Virus record (IMG/VR): IMGVR_UViG_3300049259_000121
Span: 1-29,480 of that record
Reading direction: 5' to 3' (one strand)
Length of the DNA stretch: 29,480 nt
From: a virus
Both the position numbers and the translations under genes were made by a program. Of this stretch, positions 7,807 to 14,510 are shown one piece after another (the first letter of the stretch is position 1; each line of letters starts with the position of its first letter). Under the pieces are notes generated by a model, which had not been told where the DNA came from, ran no database searches, and saw only the letters and a program-made list of their open reading frames with translations.

Positions 7807-7836
7807 GGCCGGGCGGGGAAGGGAACCCACCCGGCC
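7807..7836 (-). terminator. GC-rich hairpin, candidate terminator
   Basis: Arms 7826-7836 and 7807-7817 pair over 11 positions with one wobble around an eight-base loop. The hairpin lies 19 bases after the stop of the 178-residue gene and before the next gene start at 7764. There is no U-tract, as is common for actinobacterial intrinsic terminators. Partial read-through is likely because the downstream genes have no obvious promoter. Confidence 0.5.
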
Positions 7837-7854
7837 TGCCTCGGGGCGGAGGCC

Positions 7855-8391
7855 CTACTTCGTCTCGGTCTTCTTCGCGGTGGTGCTCGTCGAAGTCGAC
7901 TTCGCCGGGGTCTTGGCCGCCGTGCTGGTGCTGCTCGTGGTGGATTTGGCCGTGGTGGCCTCGCCCTTGCTGTCGCCGTCGTCTTCCGTGGGAACGACAC
8001 CCTGGCCGTACGGGCCGCCCATGCCATCGGCGTAGGTGCCCGCCGGGCGGCGTTCCGCTTCCTCGTCCGGGATCTGCTCGGCCAGCTTGCGCACGTGCTC
8101 GCGCTGCCGGTCGGCCTCGTCGTGGTCGTCGGAGAACACGACGTTGTCCGGCGCGTAGTCCTCGTCGGCGGCGAGCGCGGCCGCGCGGACGGCGTGCTGA
8201 CGGGCCTCCTCGAAGACCGAGGAGATGCGGTGGATGTCCACCGGACCGCCGCCGGTCGTGTCGAGGTGCTCAGTCTGGAACTGCGGGTTCAGCCGCAGGC
8301 CCTCACGCCGCAACGCGTCCTGCGGGTGCTCTTCGTCGGTGGCCGGGTCCTCGGTGGTTTCCGGCTTGCTTTCGGACTTCTCGGTCGGCAT
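7855..8391 (-). CDS. Acidic, disordered structural-region protein with Lys/Thr/Ala tail
   Basis: The start is ATG 8391 behind AAAGGAGCAGGGA. This protein of 178 residues begins with a charged Glu/Pro/Thr leader. A helical middle follows with RISSVFEEARQHAVRAAALA and AEQIPDEEAERRPAGTYADG. The final 40 residues are a low-complexity Ser/Thr/Ala/Lys repeat (TSSTSTAAKTPAKSTST) that resembles a histone-tail-like or linker region. No family is recognised. Its location between capsid and connector genes, and its own ribosome site and downstream hairpin, suggest a head-associated protein. The basic tail could contact DNA or neighbouring subunits, but that is speculation. Confidence 0.7.
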   Translation of the reverse strand: MPTEKSESKPETTEDPATDEEHPQDALRREGLRLNPQFQTEHLDTTGGGPVDIHRISSVFEEARQHAVRAAALAADEDYAPDNVVFSDDHDEADRQREHVRKLAEQIPDEEAERRPAGTYADGMGGPYGQGVVPTEDDGDSKGEATTAKSTTSSTSTAAKTPAKSTSTSTTAKKTETK

Positions 8392-8455
8392 TCCCTGCTC
8401 CTTTGCTGATGATCTTCCCGAGGTCCGAGGCCCCGAGCTTTGTGAGGACGGGAGG

Positions 8456-8920
8456 TCAGATCCCGTTGCGGACGAGGGAGACGCGCATCGTCTTCATGCG
8501 CGGGGTCGCGGTCTCGTCACCGGTGTCCACGCCGACCTCGACCTCGACCGACTTGGGCAGCTCGCCGGGGCCGACCTTGGGCTTCGACTGCTCGAACTCC
8601 TGGGGGACCGTGCCCGCTTCGGCAGGCAGCTGGCCGAGGCTCGCGAGGTTGATGCCAGCGCGCTGGCCCTGCTGGCGCTGCCAGGCGGCCTTGGTCTTGT
8701 CGAGCAGGGCCTGGATCTCTTCCTCGGCTTCGACCACCTCGAAGATGCCGAGCATCCGGGCCCGCTGGAAGTTGTGGTTGTCCACCAGGGTGGAGGGCAC
8801 CGGCAGCACGTCGGCGCCCATCGGATTGCCCAGGCCCTCCCACTGGAGGAACTCGAAGCCCTCCTCGTCCAGAACGGTGGGGCCGGGCTGGTTGTTGCGC
8901 ACGAACATGGTGCTGGTCAT
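8456..8920 (-). CDS. Head-region protein following major capsid, function unknown
   Basis: The product is 154 residues with an AAGGAG site before ATG 8920. An N-terminal beta part (MFVRNNQPGPTVLDEEGFEF) precedes a helical middle, ARMLGIFEVVEAEEEIQALL, and an extended C-terminal part that ends MKTMRVSLVRNGI. It lies directly downstream of the capsid gene but behind a strong hairpin, so its level may be lower than capsid. Its position is the classical slot for a head completion or minor head protein. No motif allows a closer call. Confidence 0.7.
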   Translation of the reverse strand: MTSTMFVRNNQPGPTVLDEEGFEFLQWEGLGNPMGADVLPVPSTLVDNHNFQRARMLGIFEVVEAEEEIQALLDKTKAAWQRQQGQRAGINLASLGQLPAEAGTVPQEFEQSKPKVGPGELPKSVEVEVGVDTGDETATPRMKTMRVSLVRNGI

Positions 8921-8980
8921 CGGGTGCTCCTTCGTCTGGTTCCCTTCGCGAATTGGCAGCGCACCTGCGACCGTCGACAG

Positions 8981-9022
8981 GCGAAAGCCCCGGTCTCCAC
9001 GTGGGGAAACCGGGGCTTTCGC
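8981..9022 (-). terminator. Strong hairpin terminator after the capsid gene
   Basis: Perfect 14-base arms lie at 9009-9022 and 8981-8994 with a 14-base loop, 17 bases beyond the capsid stop. The descending arm reads ACCGGGGCTTTCGC in the coding direction, with a short T run inside the arm and no T-tract after it. Location and strength fit a terminator that separates the capsid message from later genes, or a 3' stabilising hairpin for that message. Confidence 0.75.
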
Positions 9023-9039
9023 TCTGCTGATCAGGTCGG

Positions 9040-10080
9040 TCAGGGAGCTGCGGGGACCGTGATCGGTGCATTGGAGACAGTCTTCGTAATGGTGGCGAGC
9101 CCGCGCGGGTTCAGGATGGCCATGCAGACCATCTCGTCGAACACCCAGCCCTTCCAGAACGACTCGACCTGGTGGTTCTCCTCGACGTCGAGCGAGTAGA
9201 GCACCGGGAAGACACCCAGGAAGTTCGGCTCCGGGGTCAGGAAGATCGTGCCCTGCGGGACGATGATCGACCGCTGGATCTGGAACTCGCCGAAGCTGGT
9301 GATCGACTCACCGGCGACGACGCGGTCCTTGAAGGCCCAGCCGGTGTCGTTGATCGTCCACTTGTACAGGTCCCGGTAGTCCATCGGGTTGACCAGCAGG
9401 CGCGAGGACTGAAGCTCGTGCATGTCGGTCTGAGAGACCGCCGCGTAGAGCGCCGCCGGGGTGAACTGCGTGCCCGCCTGGGTCACCCGGTGGTCCGGGG
9501 TAACCACGTGGTCGGCGCGGTTCGCGTAGTCGTTCACCGCCGCCTGGAGGATGAGCATGAGCCGCGCATCCTCCTGCTTGAGGATGCTCTGCTTCGTCTC
9601 GTCCTGAGCCTGCTCGACTGCGTTGATCCGCAGGTAGACCAGGTCTTCCTTGCGGATCGCCGGGAACGAGGCGATCCGGTAGAACCGGATCGGCACGCGC
9701 TTGCCCTCGAAGGCGTTGATGCGGACTTCGCCTTCGTGACCGGACATGATGTACGCCTGGCCCAGGTCGTCCCACACGTCGTATTCGACGGGGGTGCCCG
9801 GGGTGACCGGGTCCTCCATCAGGACGTTGCGGGTGATGCCCTGGTAGCGGAGCTTCAGCTGGATCGGGCCGACCATGCCGACGCCGAGGCGCCGGATGCC
9901 GTTGGTGCCGTCCTGGAGGATCAGGGCCAGCTTCTCGGTCTTCGCCTTGAAGGTGAGCTTGCCCTGCTTCTCCTGGCGCTCGATCAGCTTGGCCACGTAG
10001 TCGTCGGACTTGGTCGGCGCGGCCTGCTTCCTCAGGCCGTTCGCCTCCAGACCCGGCGTCTGGACGAGAGCTGCGGTCAT
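9040..10080 (-). CDS. Major capsid protein
   Basis: This 346-residue protein forms the icosahedral shell and is placed in the HK97-type fold by architecture. A charged helical N-arm is visible (DDYVAKLIERQEKQGKLTFK), then a long beta and helix mix. A spine-helix-like part contains EQAQDETKQSILKQEDARLM then LILQAAVNDYA, and an axial-domain-like end contains LLVNPMDYRDLYKW and GEFQIQRSIIVPQGTIFLTP. The phrase LLVNPMDYRDL is typical of capsid proteins of large actinophage myoviruses. Downstream of the maturation protease, probable scaffold and decoration genes, it fits the standard head order. ATG 10080 follows GGAAGGAAC. It is bracketed upstream (before the decoration gene) and downstream by hairpins, fitting high independent expression. 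Confidence 0.86.
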   Translation of the reverse strand: MTAALVQTPGLEANGLRKQAAPTKSDDYVAKLIERQEKQGKLTFKAKTEKLALILQDGTNGIRRLGVGMVGPIQLKLRYQGITRNVLMEDPVTPGTPVEYDVWDDLGQAYIMSGHEGEVRINAFEGKRVPIRFYRIASFPAIRKEDLVYLRINAVEQAQDETKQSILKQEDARLMLILQAAVNDYANRADHVVTPDHRVTQAGTQFTPAALYAAVSQTDMHELQSSRLLVNPMDYRDLYKWTINDTGWAFKDRVVAGESITSFGEFQIQRSIIVPQGTIFLTPEPNFLGVFPVLYSLDVEENHQVESFWKGWVFDEMVCMAILNPRGLATITKTVSNAPITVPAAP

Positions 10081-10110
10081 CGTTCTGTTCCTTCCTTTGC
10101 TCTCGCCAGA

Positions 10111-10671
10111 TCAGGCGACGTCGCTGGCCCAGTTGGGGTCGAGCCCGCCGATGACGATCTTGGATGCGCTGCTCACCTTCAGCAAACGCGCCACAGGCTT
10201 CGCGGTGATGGTCGTGCCGATGGTGCCTGCCCCGACGGGGCAGAGCTGACCCCGCTTCGCGGTCGTGGTGTACGCGTACACCAGCGCCGGGAATCCGGTG
10301 CCCGGGTCGAGCCAGGTGGCCGTGGAATCGAAAGCCGGGGCCGCGACCTCGAACTCGGAGTCCGGGCCCAGGACCCAGACGGCGCACGGGTTCGGGCCGC
10401 CCTGGTTGGTGATCTCGGACTCGATGCCCGGGACACCCTCCATGAACGCCGCGAGGCCGTAGGGCGTGAGCGGGCCGGTGGTGCCGTCGCCGACGAGCGT
10501 GACCGCGTCACCGATGGTCTTCGCCATCGCCATGCCCGCGTAGATCGGCACGGCCGGGGCCGCGATCCACGCCGGGTCCAGGAACACGGCCTTGGGGGTG
10601 CTCTGGGAGAACGCGTACAGCGGCTTCAGCGTGCGCTTGGCCCAGGAGTTGGCCAGCGTGGTCCTCAGCAT
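10111..10671 (-). CDS. Head decoration protein
   Basis: The selected start is ATG 10671 (MLRTTLANSWAKRTLKPLYA), because GGAGGAGGGAAAGACAC lies directly before it; an upstream in-frame start at 10746 would place this site inside the gene. The 186-residue product is beta-rich with many small residues (AMAKTIGDAVTLVGDGTTGP). It ends with CPVGAGTIGTTITAKPVARL and a short strand, KIVIGGL. A small beta protein encoded directly upstream of the capsid gene, behind its own strong ribosome site, fits a capsid-stabilising decoration protein such as lambda gpD in role, though not necessarily in ancestry. Probable scaffold and capsid neighbours support this. A minor capsid protein is the alternative. Confidence 0.68.
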   Translation of the reverse strand: MLRTTLANSWAKRTLKPLYAFSQSTPKAVFLDPAWIAAPAVPIYAGMAMAKTIGDAVTLVGDGTTGPLTPYGLAAFMEGVPGIESEITNQGGPNPCAVWVLGPDSEFEVAAPAFDSTATWLDPGTGFPALVYAYTTTAKRGQLCPVGAGTIGTTITAKPVARLLKVSSASKIVIGGLDPNWASDVA

Positions 10672-10791
10672 GTGTCTTTCCCTCCTCCAGCAAGAGGTTC
10701 TTTTGGTGGAGGGCTCCCCGCCGCCGGGTTGCGTCCCTCTCTTCACACATTGGCGGTGCTCCGCCGAGCGGTTGAACAGGCGTATGGCACG

Positions 10792-10830
10792 AGAAAGGCC
10801 CTGAACTCAGGGGGAGTTCAGGGCCTTTCT
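10792..10830 (-). terminator. Perfect 16-bp hairpin before the decoration-capsid unit
   Basis: Arms 10815-10830 and 10792-10807 are perfectly complementary over 16 bases with a seven-base loop, 15 bases after the stop of the probable scaffold gene. A second small hairpin (arms 10752-10756 and 10761-10765) follows. The surrounding gap is about 175 bases, the longest in the window. A terminator or an RNA processing point that separates scaffold and capsid levels is likely. I could not see a convincing promoter in the gap. Confidence 0.75.
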
Positions 10831-10845
10831 GGCGAGCCTACTCGG

Positions 10846-11793
10846 TCACATGAAGAGGCCTTCGGCGTCATCGTCGACCGCCGCAGCCGAGCCGCCGCCC
10901 ACCATCGACGGGGCCTGGCGGCCGGACGCCGACTTCGGCACGAGGCGCTGGTTGCGCGCGGCGTCGGAGCCCGCCTGCTTCTTCACGACTGCGTCCAGCG
11001 TGGCGATCTGGCTCTCGATTTCCTCGATCGAGATGCGCGCGTCCTTCTCGATCTTCCCGGCGATCTCGAAGTCCGGCGACACCGCGCCCTCGCTCGCCGT
11101 GGCGATGCCCGCCCGCATCTGGAGCCTGGCCAGCCGGATGCACGCCATGGTGCGCAGCGCCGAGTCGTCGGCGATCTCCTGGGCCGACTTCTGCACCGAT
11201 CCGGTCGTCCGCTGCGGCTGCATCCACGGCTGGGTCGGGAAGGCCCGCTGCGGGTTCATCGGGTCGCCCACGCGGACATCGGTCTCGGTCTTGGTCTCAT
11301 TCAGCGGCCGCTGCGTCTGGGTGCCGTCGACCGGCTGCGTGACATCGACCAGCTGGTGCACTGCCGGAGCGGGGATATCCTCGCCCGGAGTGTAGTTCGT
11401 GGTCGTCCCGTCGGCCGCCACGTCCTGGGTCGAGCCCGGCACCAGGCCCGGCGCCTGCACGTCGGCGAAGGCCTCCGGGGTGTTGACCTCCTGCGTGGTC
11501 TGCGTCGGCGGACCGGCGGGCGGCTCGGGGATCGGCTGGGCCGGGTTCTGCACGTCGGCCTGCACGAGCTTCAGCCCCATCGCGCTGGCCACCCGAGGTT
11601 CGATGCCCGCGTACCGCGACAGGTACTGGAGACCGGCCGTCAGCCGGGCGATCTGGCCCTGCTGGTCCCTCACGATCTGAAGGACGCTCGCCAGGCTGTC
11701 GTTCGTCGCCGAGGCCTGCTTACGGTGAGTGGCCTCGATGCTCTCGATGAGCTTCTGCTGATCGGCCAGTGCGGCCAGTGCGGTGCGGGTCAT
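10846..11793 (-). CDS. Probable scaffolding / head assembly protein
   Basis: The 315-residue product has an N-terminal coiled-coil-like helix (ALADQQKLIESIEATHRKQA, then LQIVRDQQGQIARLTAGLQY). A long Pro/Thr/Gln-rich disordered middle (about 75-200) follows. A second helical region has SALRTMACIRLARLQMRAGI and ISIEEIESQIATLDAVVKK, and the short acidic tail ends DDDAEGLFM. Coiled coil, low-complexity linker and a C-terminal helix next to protease and capsid genes are typical of phage scaffolds, which guide shell assembly and are then removed. No sequence signature proves it. The 16-bp hairpin just after the stop separates it from decoration and capsid. Confidence 0.58.
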   Translation of the reverse strand: MTRTALAALADQQKLIESIEATHRKQASATNDSLASVLQIVRDQQGQIARLTAGLQYLSRYAGIEPRVASAMGLKLVQADVQNPAQPIPEPPAGPPTQTTQEVNTPEAFADVQAPGLVPGSTQDVAADGTTTNYTPGEDIPAPAVHQLVDVTQPVDGTQTQRPLNETKTETDVRVGDPMNPQRAFPTQPWMQPQRTTGSVQKSAQEIADDSALRTMACIRLARLQMRAGIATASEGAVSPDFEIAGKIEKDARISIEEIESQIATLDAVVKKQAGSDAARNQRLVPKSASGRQAPSMVGGGSAAAVDDDAEGLFM

Positions 11794-11881
11794 GACCTAC
11801 TCTTTTCCTTCGATCACTGGGTAGTGCGCTCGTAGTGCTGCCGCCTGTACTCGCGCTGGCAAGCCCGGCAGGCTCGGGGTT

Positions 11882-12613
11882 CTACTGCTTGGGTTTGGGC
11901 TTGCGCTTGAAGACAGGCTGATCGTCTTCGTCGTCGGCCTCGTCTTCGTCGTCCTCGGGGCCGTCGGAGGACTTCACCGCCACGCCGGGCGGCTCCTCTT
12001 CGTCTTCGTCTTCCTCGTCGTCCGGGATGCCGTCCTCGTCCTCGTCGGCGTCCGGATCCGCGCCACCGAACGGGGTACTCTCGCCCTCGGCGTCCGGATC
12101 CTCCTCGGGGTCGATCACGCCTTCCTGGGCGTCCTCGTCGGCCATGGTGTCCTGGGCCACGAGGGTGCCGTTCTCGCACGCCGGGCAGATGTCGCCCTCG
12201 GTGGCCCCCTCACCTTCTTCGGTCTCCTCGGCAGAGACGTCCGGCGCGGCCTCGTCGGTGTCGACGGTCTCCGGCGGCTCCTGCGGGAACTCGGTGCCAC
12301 AGTTGTTGCAGATGAGGGTGCCGCCCTCTTCCTGCTCGGCCATCCGGTCAGGGTCGGCCATCATCGACTGGTCGAACTGGTCCTGCTGGTGACGCAGGTC
12401 GATCCGGCTGGCCATGCCCAGGTCCGGGTCCTTGAACGGGCTCGGCGGCGCGACGTACCCGCAGATCGAGCAGCGGTGGCCGTCGTAGGCGTTGTCCTCG
12501 CCGCAGATCGGGCAGTTCTCGTCCCGGAGGGTGTCCACCTTCGGCGGAGCGATCGTCTCGCCGTAGGCGAGGTGGGGGACCCCGTTACGGGGCCGCTCGA
12601 AAGCTGGCACCAC
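11882..12613 (-). CDS. Zinc-ribbon, acidic-tail protein of the head cluster
   Basis: The preferred start is GTG 12613 after AAGGAG, overlapping the upstream gene by 29 bases; ATG 12655 after GGAG is possible but overlaps by 71. From the longer start, four cysteines form a ribbon (C48, C51, C62, C65: CPICGEDN then RCSICGYVAPP). The segment PPSPFKDPDLGMASRIDLR then follows. Two more CxxC pairs lie at 116/119 and 157/160. The last 90 residues are almost all Asp/Glu with a basic end, KRKPKPKQ. The acidic tail may mimic DNA or bind basic partners. It could assist scaffold or capsid assembly. No enzyme motif is present. An open -1 frame across its stop is described under findings. Confidence 0.75.
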   Translation of the reverse strand: MVPAFERPRNGVPHLAYGETIAPPKVDTLRDENCPICGEDNAYDGHRCSICGYVAPPSPFKDPDLGMASRIDLRHQQDQFDQSMMADPDRMAEQEEGGTLICNNCGTEFPQEPPETVDTDEAAPDVSAEETEEGEGATEGDICPACENGTLVAQDTMADEDAQEGVIDPEEDPDAEGESTPFGGADPDADEDEDGIPDDEEDEDEEEPPGVAVKSSDGPEDDEDEADDEDDQPVFKRKPKPKQ

Positions 12614-13673
12614 CTCGTCGGGACTCCTTGGCGTAGCCGGTGCCCGGCCCGGCATGTTCCATCTCCGGCAGGTGCTGCTTCCGGAAGTCCTGCCAGCCCT
12701 TCTCGGCGTTCTGCCGGGAGCGCTCGCGACCCTTGTTCAGCCGGTCGACGTTCGAGTCCGATCCGGCGGCGGCCTTCTCGCCCTCCTGGTTCAGTCGCTG
12801 GCGGACCAGCCAGGTGGTGGCCTGCACCGCGTGCCCGGGGATGTGCTCGCCCTCCTTCTGAGAGATCCGCTTGCCCGCCTCGTGATAGGCGTTCACCACG
12901 TGGTCGTAGCCCGCCGAGCGCGGAATGGTGCCGTCCTTGCGCTTGGACGCGGCCGCCACCGGCGCCGAGCCGTAGTCGTCGTTCGAGAGCCGCTTGCCGG
13001 TGGCCACGCCCAGGGCGTGCCGGTCGATGACCACGTGCGACTGGTGCTCGGGGTGGCCCTCGGGATGTTCGTCCCCGCCATGCTCGATCAGGTGGCCGAA
13101 GTCGCGGATCTTCGGACCGCTCACGGCCTCGTGCATGTGCCCGCCCGCGAGCACCTTGTCCGCCGAGGCCGCCTGGCTCTTCGAGGCGAACATGCCCGAG
13201 CCCGGCCCGCCGATGCCCTTGCCCTCGTGCAGCACGCGAGCGGCGTTGTGCATGTTGCCCGCCCAGCCCTGCTGCGGGCTGTAGATCGCCAGCATCGAGG
13301 CGCCCAGGTGCGCGTCGCCGTTCGGGTGCCGCAGGTCGTTCGGCTCCTTCGGCGGTTCCTCGTTGAACGGCTTGCCCGCCTGCAAGGCGTAGGACTTGCG
13401 ACGCTCGTGATCGGAGAGCTTCAGCAAGTGGTCCGCGTGATCCTGGAGCTTCTCCGGCCGGACCGGCGCGAGCTTGGCGATCGACTTGGCCACCAGGTGC
13501 GCGTCCGGGTACCAGCGCTTGCCCTGGGCCTTCTCGTCGTCGGTGGCCTGGTTCCAGTGGTCCACGATGTGGTCGGAGTGGACCGGGTTCGCCTGGAACC
13601 ATGGGTGCTCGCTCGGGTGGCTGTAGCGAGCCGCCTCGCGCACGATGAACTCCGAGAGCAGCGGGCCGGTCAT
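12585..13673 (-). CDS. Phage family protein with SPQ / GPK / DRHA motifs, function unknown
   Basis: ATG 13673 overlaps the protease stop in an ATGA junction, giving 362 residues. The core (about residues 120-300) has ordered motifs: AIYSPQQGWAGNMHNAARVL, then VSGPKIRDFGHLIE, then HVVIDRHALGVATGKRLSND. A helical end, TWLVRQRLNQEGE, follows. This SPQ...GPK...DRHA arrangement recurs in proteins from actinobacterial phages and plasmids whose function I do not know. Its helical spacing is reminiscent of helix-hairpin-helix glycosylase folds, but no catalytic proof is visible. The coupling to the maturation protease suggests it is made with head proteins. The C-terminus (about 320-362) is basic and probably disordered. 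Confidence 0.75.
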   Translation of the reverse strand: MTGPLLSEFIVREAARYSHPSEHPWFQANPVHSDHIVDHWNQATDDEKAQGKRWYPDAHLVAKSIAKLAPVRPEKLQDHADHLLKLSDHERRKSYALQAGKPFNEEPPKEPNDLRHPNGDAHLGASMLAIYSPQQGWAGNMHNAARVLHEGKGIGGPGSGMFASKSQAASADKVLAGGHMHEAVSGPKIRDFGHLIEHGGDEHPEGHPEHQSHVVIDRHALGVATGKRLSNDDYGSAPVAAASKRKDGTIPRSAGYDHVVNAYHEAGKRISQKEGEHIPGHAVQATTWLVRQRLNQEGEKAAAGSDSNVDRLNKGRERSRQNAEKGWQDFRKQHLPEMEHAGPGTGYAKESRRGGASFRAAP

Positions 13674-14452
13674 GCGCGGGTCCTTTCGTACCACTCGGCG
13701 AAGCGCGGGCCGAGGTCTTCAACGGGGGTGAACCGGCTCGGCGCGCGGCGCGAAGCCGTCCGCTGGAGTCCGGCGGTGAGATGCTCCAGGCCGGGCCCGG
13801 CGACGGGCGCGGAGGTGAACATGGCGGTGGGGTCGGCGGGGTCTTCGACGAGCAGACTGTTCTCGAAGAACCGCAGGCCGAAGCACTGCTCGAAGACGAA
13901 CTTGCCCGGCCCGCCGGAGGCGAAGTACTTCTTGCCCTTCATCCCCGGGATGTGCTGGCAGTAGCTGAAGGTGTCCTTGGCCTTGTTTCCGCAGGCCGAG
14001 CAGACCGAGTAGTCGACGTCGACTCCCATCGAGGTCTTGTCGATCCGCTTGAGCAGGACGGCGCGCGCCAGCCGGGGGAAGGTCTGGGCGTCGATCTCGT
14101 GCAGCCCCTCGACCCAGATGTCCGGGCTGCCGTCCGGCTGGCTGTGCTGGTGCAGCGCGGCGTCCACGATCACGCCCCGCGCGCGGCGATGGTTCTCGTT
14201 GTGGTGGTTGACGAAGGCGGGCTTGCCGAAGAAGGTCTTCCAGCCATAGCCGGGCTTCTCCGAGGCGATCTCCTCGGCCGGGAAGCCGTCCCAGTTGTCG
14301 TTCACCCGGTTCGAGATCATCCGAGATCGGGCGTAGATCATCCCGCGCCGGGGCTCGTACTGGAACTCGTGCCGCGCCGCGTTGCGGATCAGCCCCCGCC
14401 GGGGATGCTCCATCGCGTCGATGATCTGGGCGATCGCCCGCTTTTTCAGCAC
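13670..14452 (-). CDS. Capsid maturation (prohead) protease
   Basis: This 260-residue protein cleaves scaffold and capsid during head maturation. It uses GTG 14452. A hydrophobic core strand leads to FGKPAFVNHHNENHRRARGV, where H84 or H87 is the likely catalytic histidine. The following strand pair (GVIVDAALHQ and DIWVEGLHEIDAQTFPRLAR) leads to KTSMGVDVDYS with S141 as the likely nucleophile. His then Ser in a T-S-M-G turn is the arrangement of prohead serine proteases of the U9/S78-like type. Just after the serine lie C151, C154, C165 and H167, a probable zinc knuckle that appears as an addition. The order protease, then others, then capsid supports the call. Its ribosome site is buried in a hairpin. 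Confidence 0.8.
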   Translation of the reverse strand: MLKKRAIAQIIDAMEHPRRGLIRNAARHEFQYEPRRGMIYARSRMISNRVNDNWDGFPAEEIASEKPGYGWKTFFGKPAFVNHHNENHRRARGVIVDAALHQHSQPDGSPDIWVEGLHEIDAQTFPRLARAVLLKRIDKTSMGVDVDYSVCSACGNKAKDTFSYCQHIPGMKGKKYFASGGPGKFVFEQCFGLRFFENSLLVEDPADPTAMFTSAPVAGPGLEHLTAGLQRTASRRAPSRFTPVEDLGPRFAEWYERTRA

Positions 14453-14504
14453 ACCCGCTCACCTCGTTCCTGCTCGCCCATTGGGCGGCGCGAGGTGAGT
14501 GGGT
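14453..14504 (-). promoter_or_regulatory. Hairpin covering the ribosome site of the maturation protease
   Basis: Arms 14491-14504 and 14453-14466 pair at 13 of 14 positions, with one A-C mismatch in the coding direction. The loop holds a second small stem (CGCCC with GGGCG). The distal arm contains GAGGTGAG, the apparent ribosome site of the protease, whose GTG starts at 14452. The upstream gene stop is only seven bases before the hairpin, so ribosomes finishing that gene could open it. This suggests translational coupling or a delay of protease synthesis; a terminator is the alternative. Confidence 0.55.
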
Positions 14505-14510
14505 GACAGC

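Noticed and set aside
9172-11835. An 887-codon open frame on the plus strand across capsid, decoration and scaffold genes, and similar long plus-strand frames elsewhere
   Set aside because: They are Arg/Val/Gly/His-rich complements of convincing minus-strand genes in GC-rich DNA, with no domains and no consistent ribosome sites.
11880-11905. CCCAAAC as a programmed -1 slippery heptamer
   Set aside because: The heptamer is in the wrong phase for the gene's reading frame (CCC AAA C), so canonical tandem slippage does not apply; only the open -1 frame itself was kept as a finding.
12361-13722. A 453-codon minus-strand frame over the SPQ/GPK/DRHA gene
   Set aside because: Its translation is Arg/Gly/Ala/Pro low complexity, whereas the overlapping frame has ordered conserved motifs.
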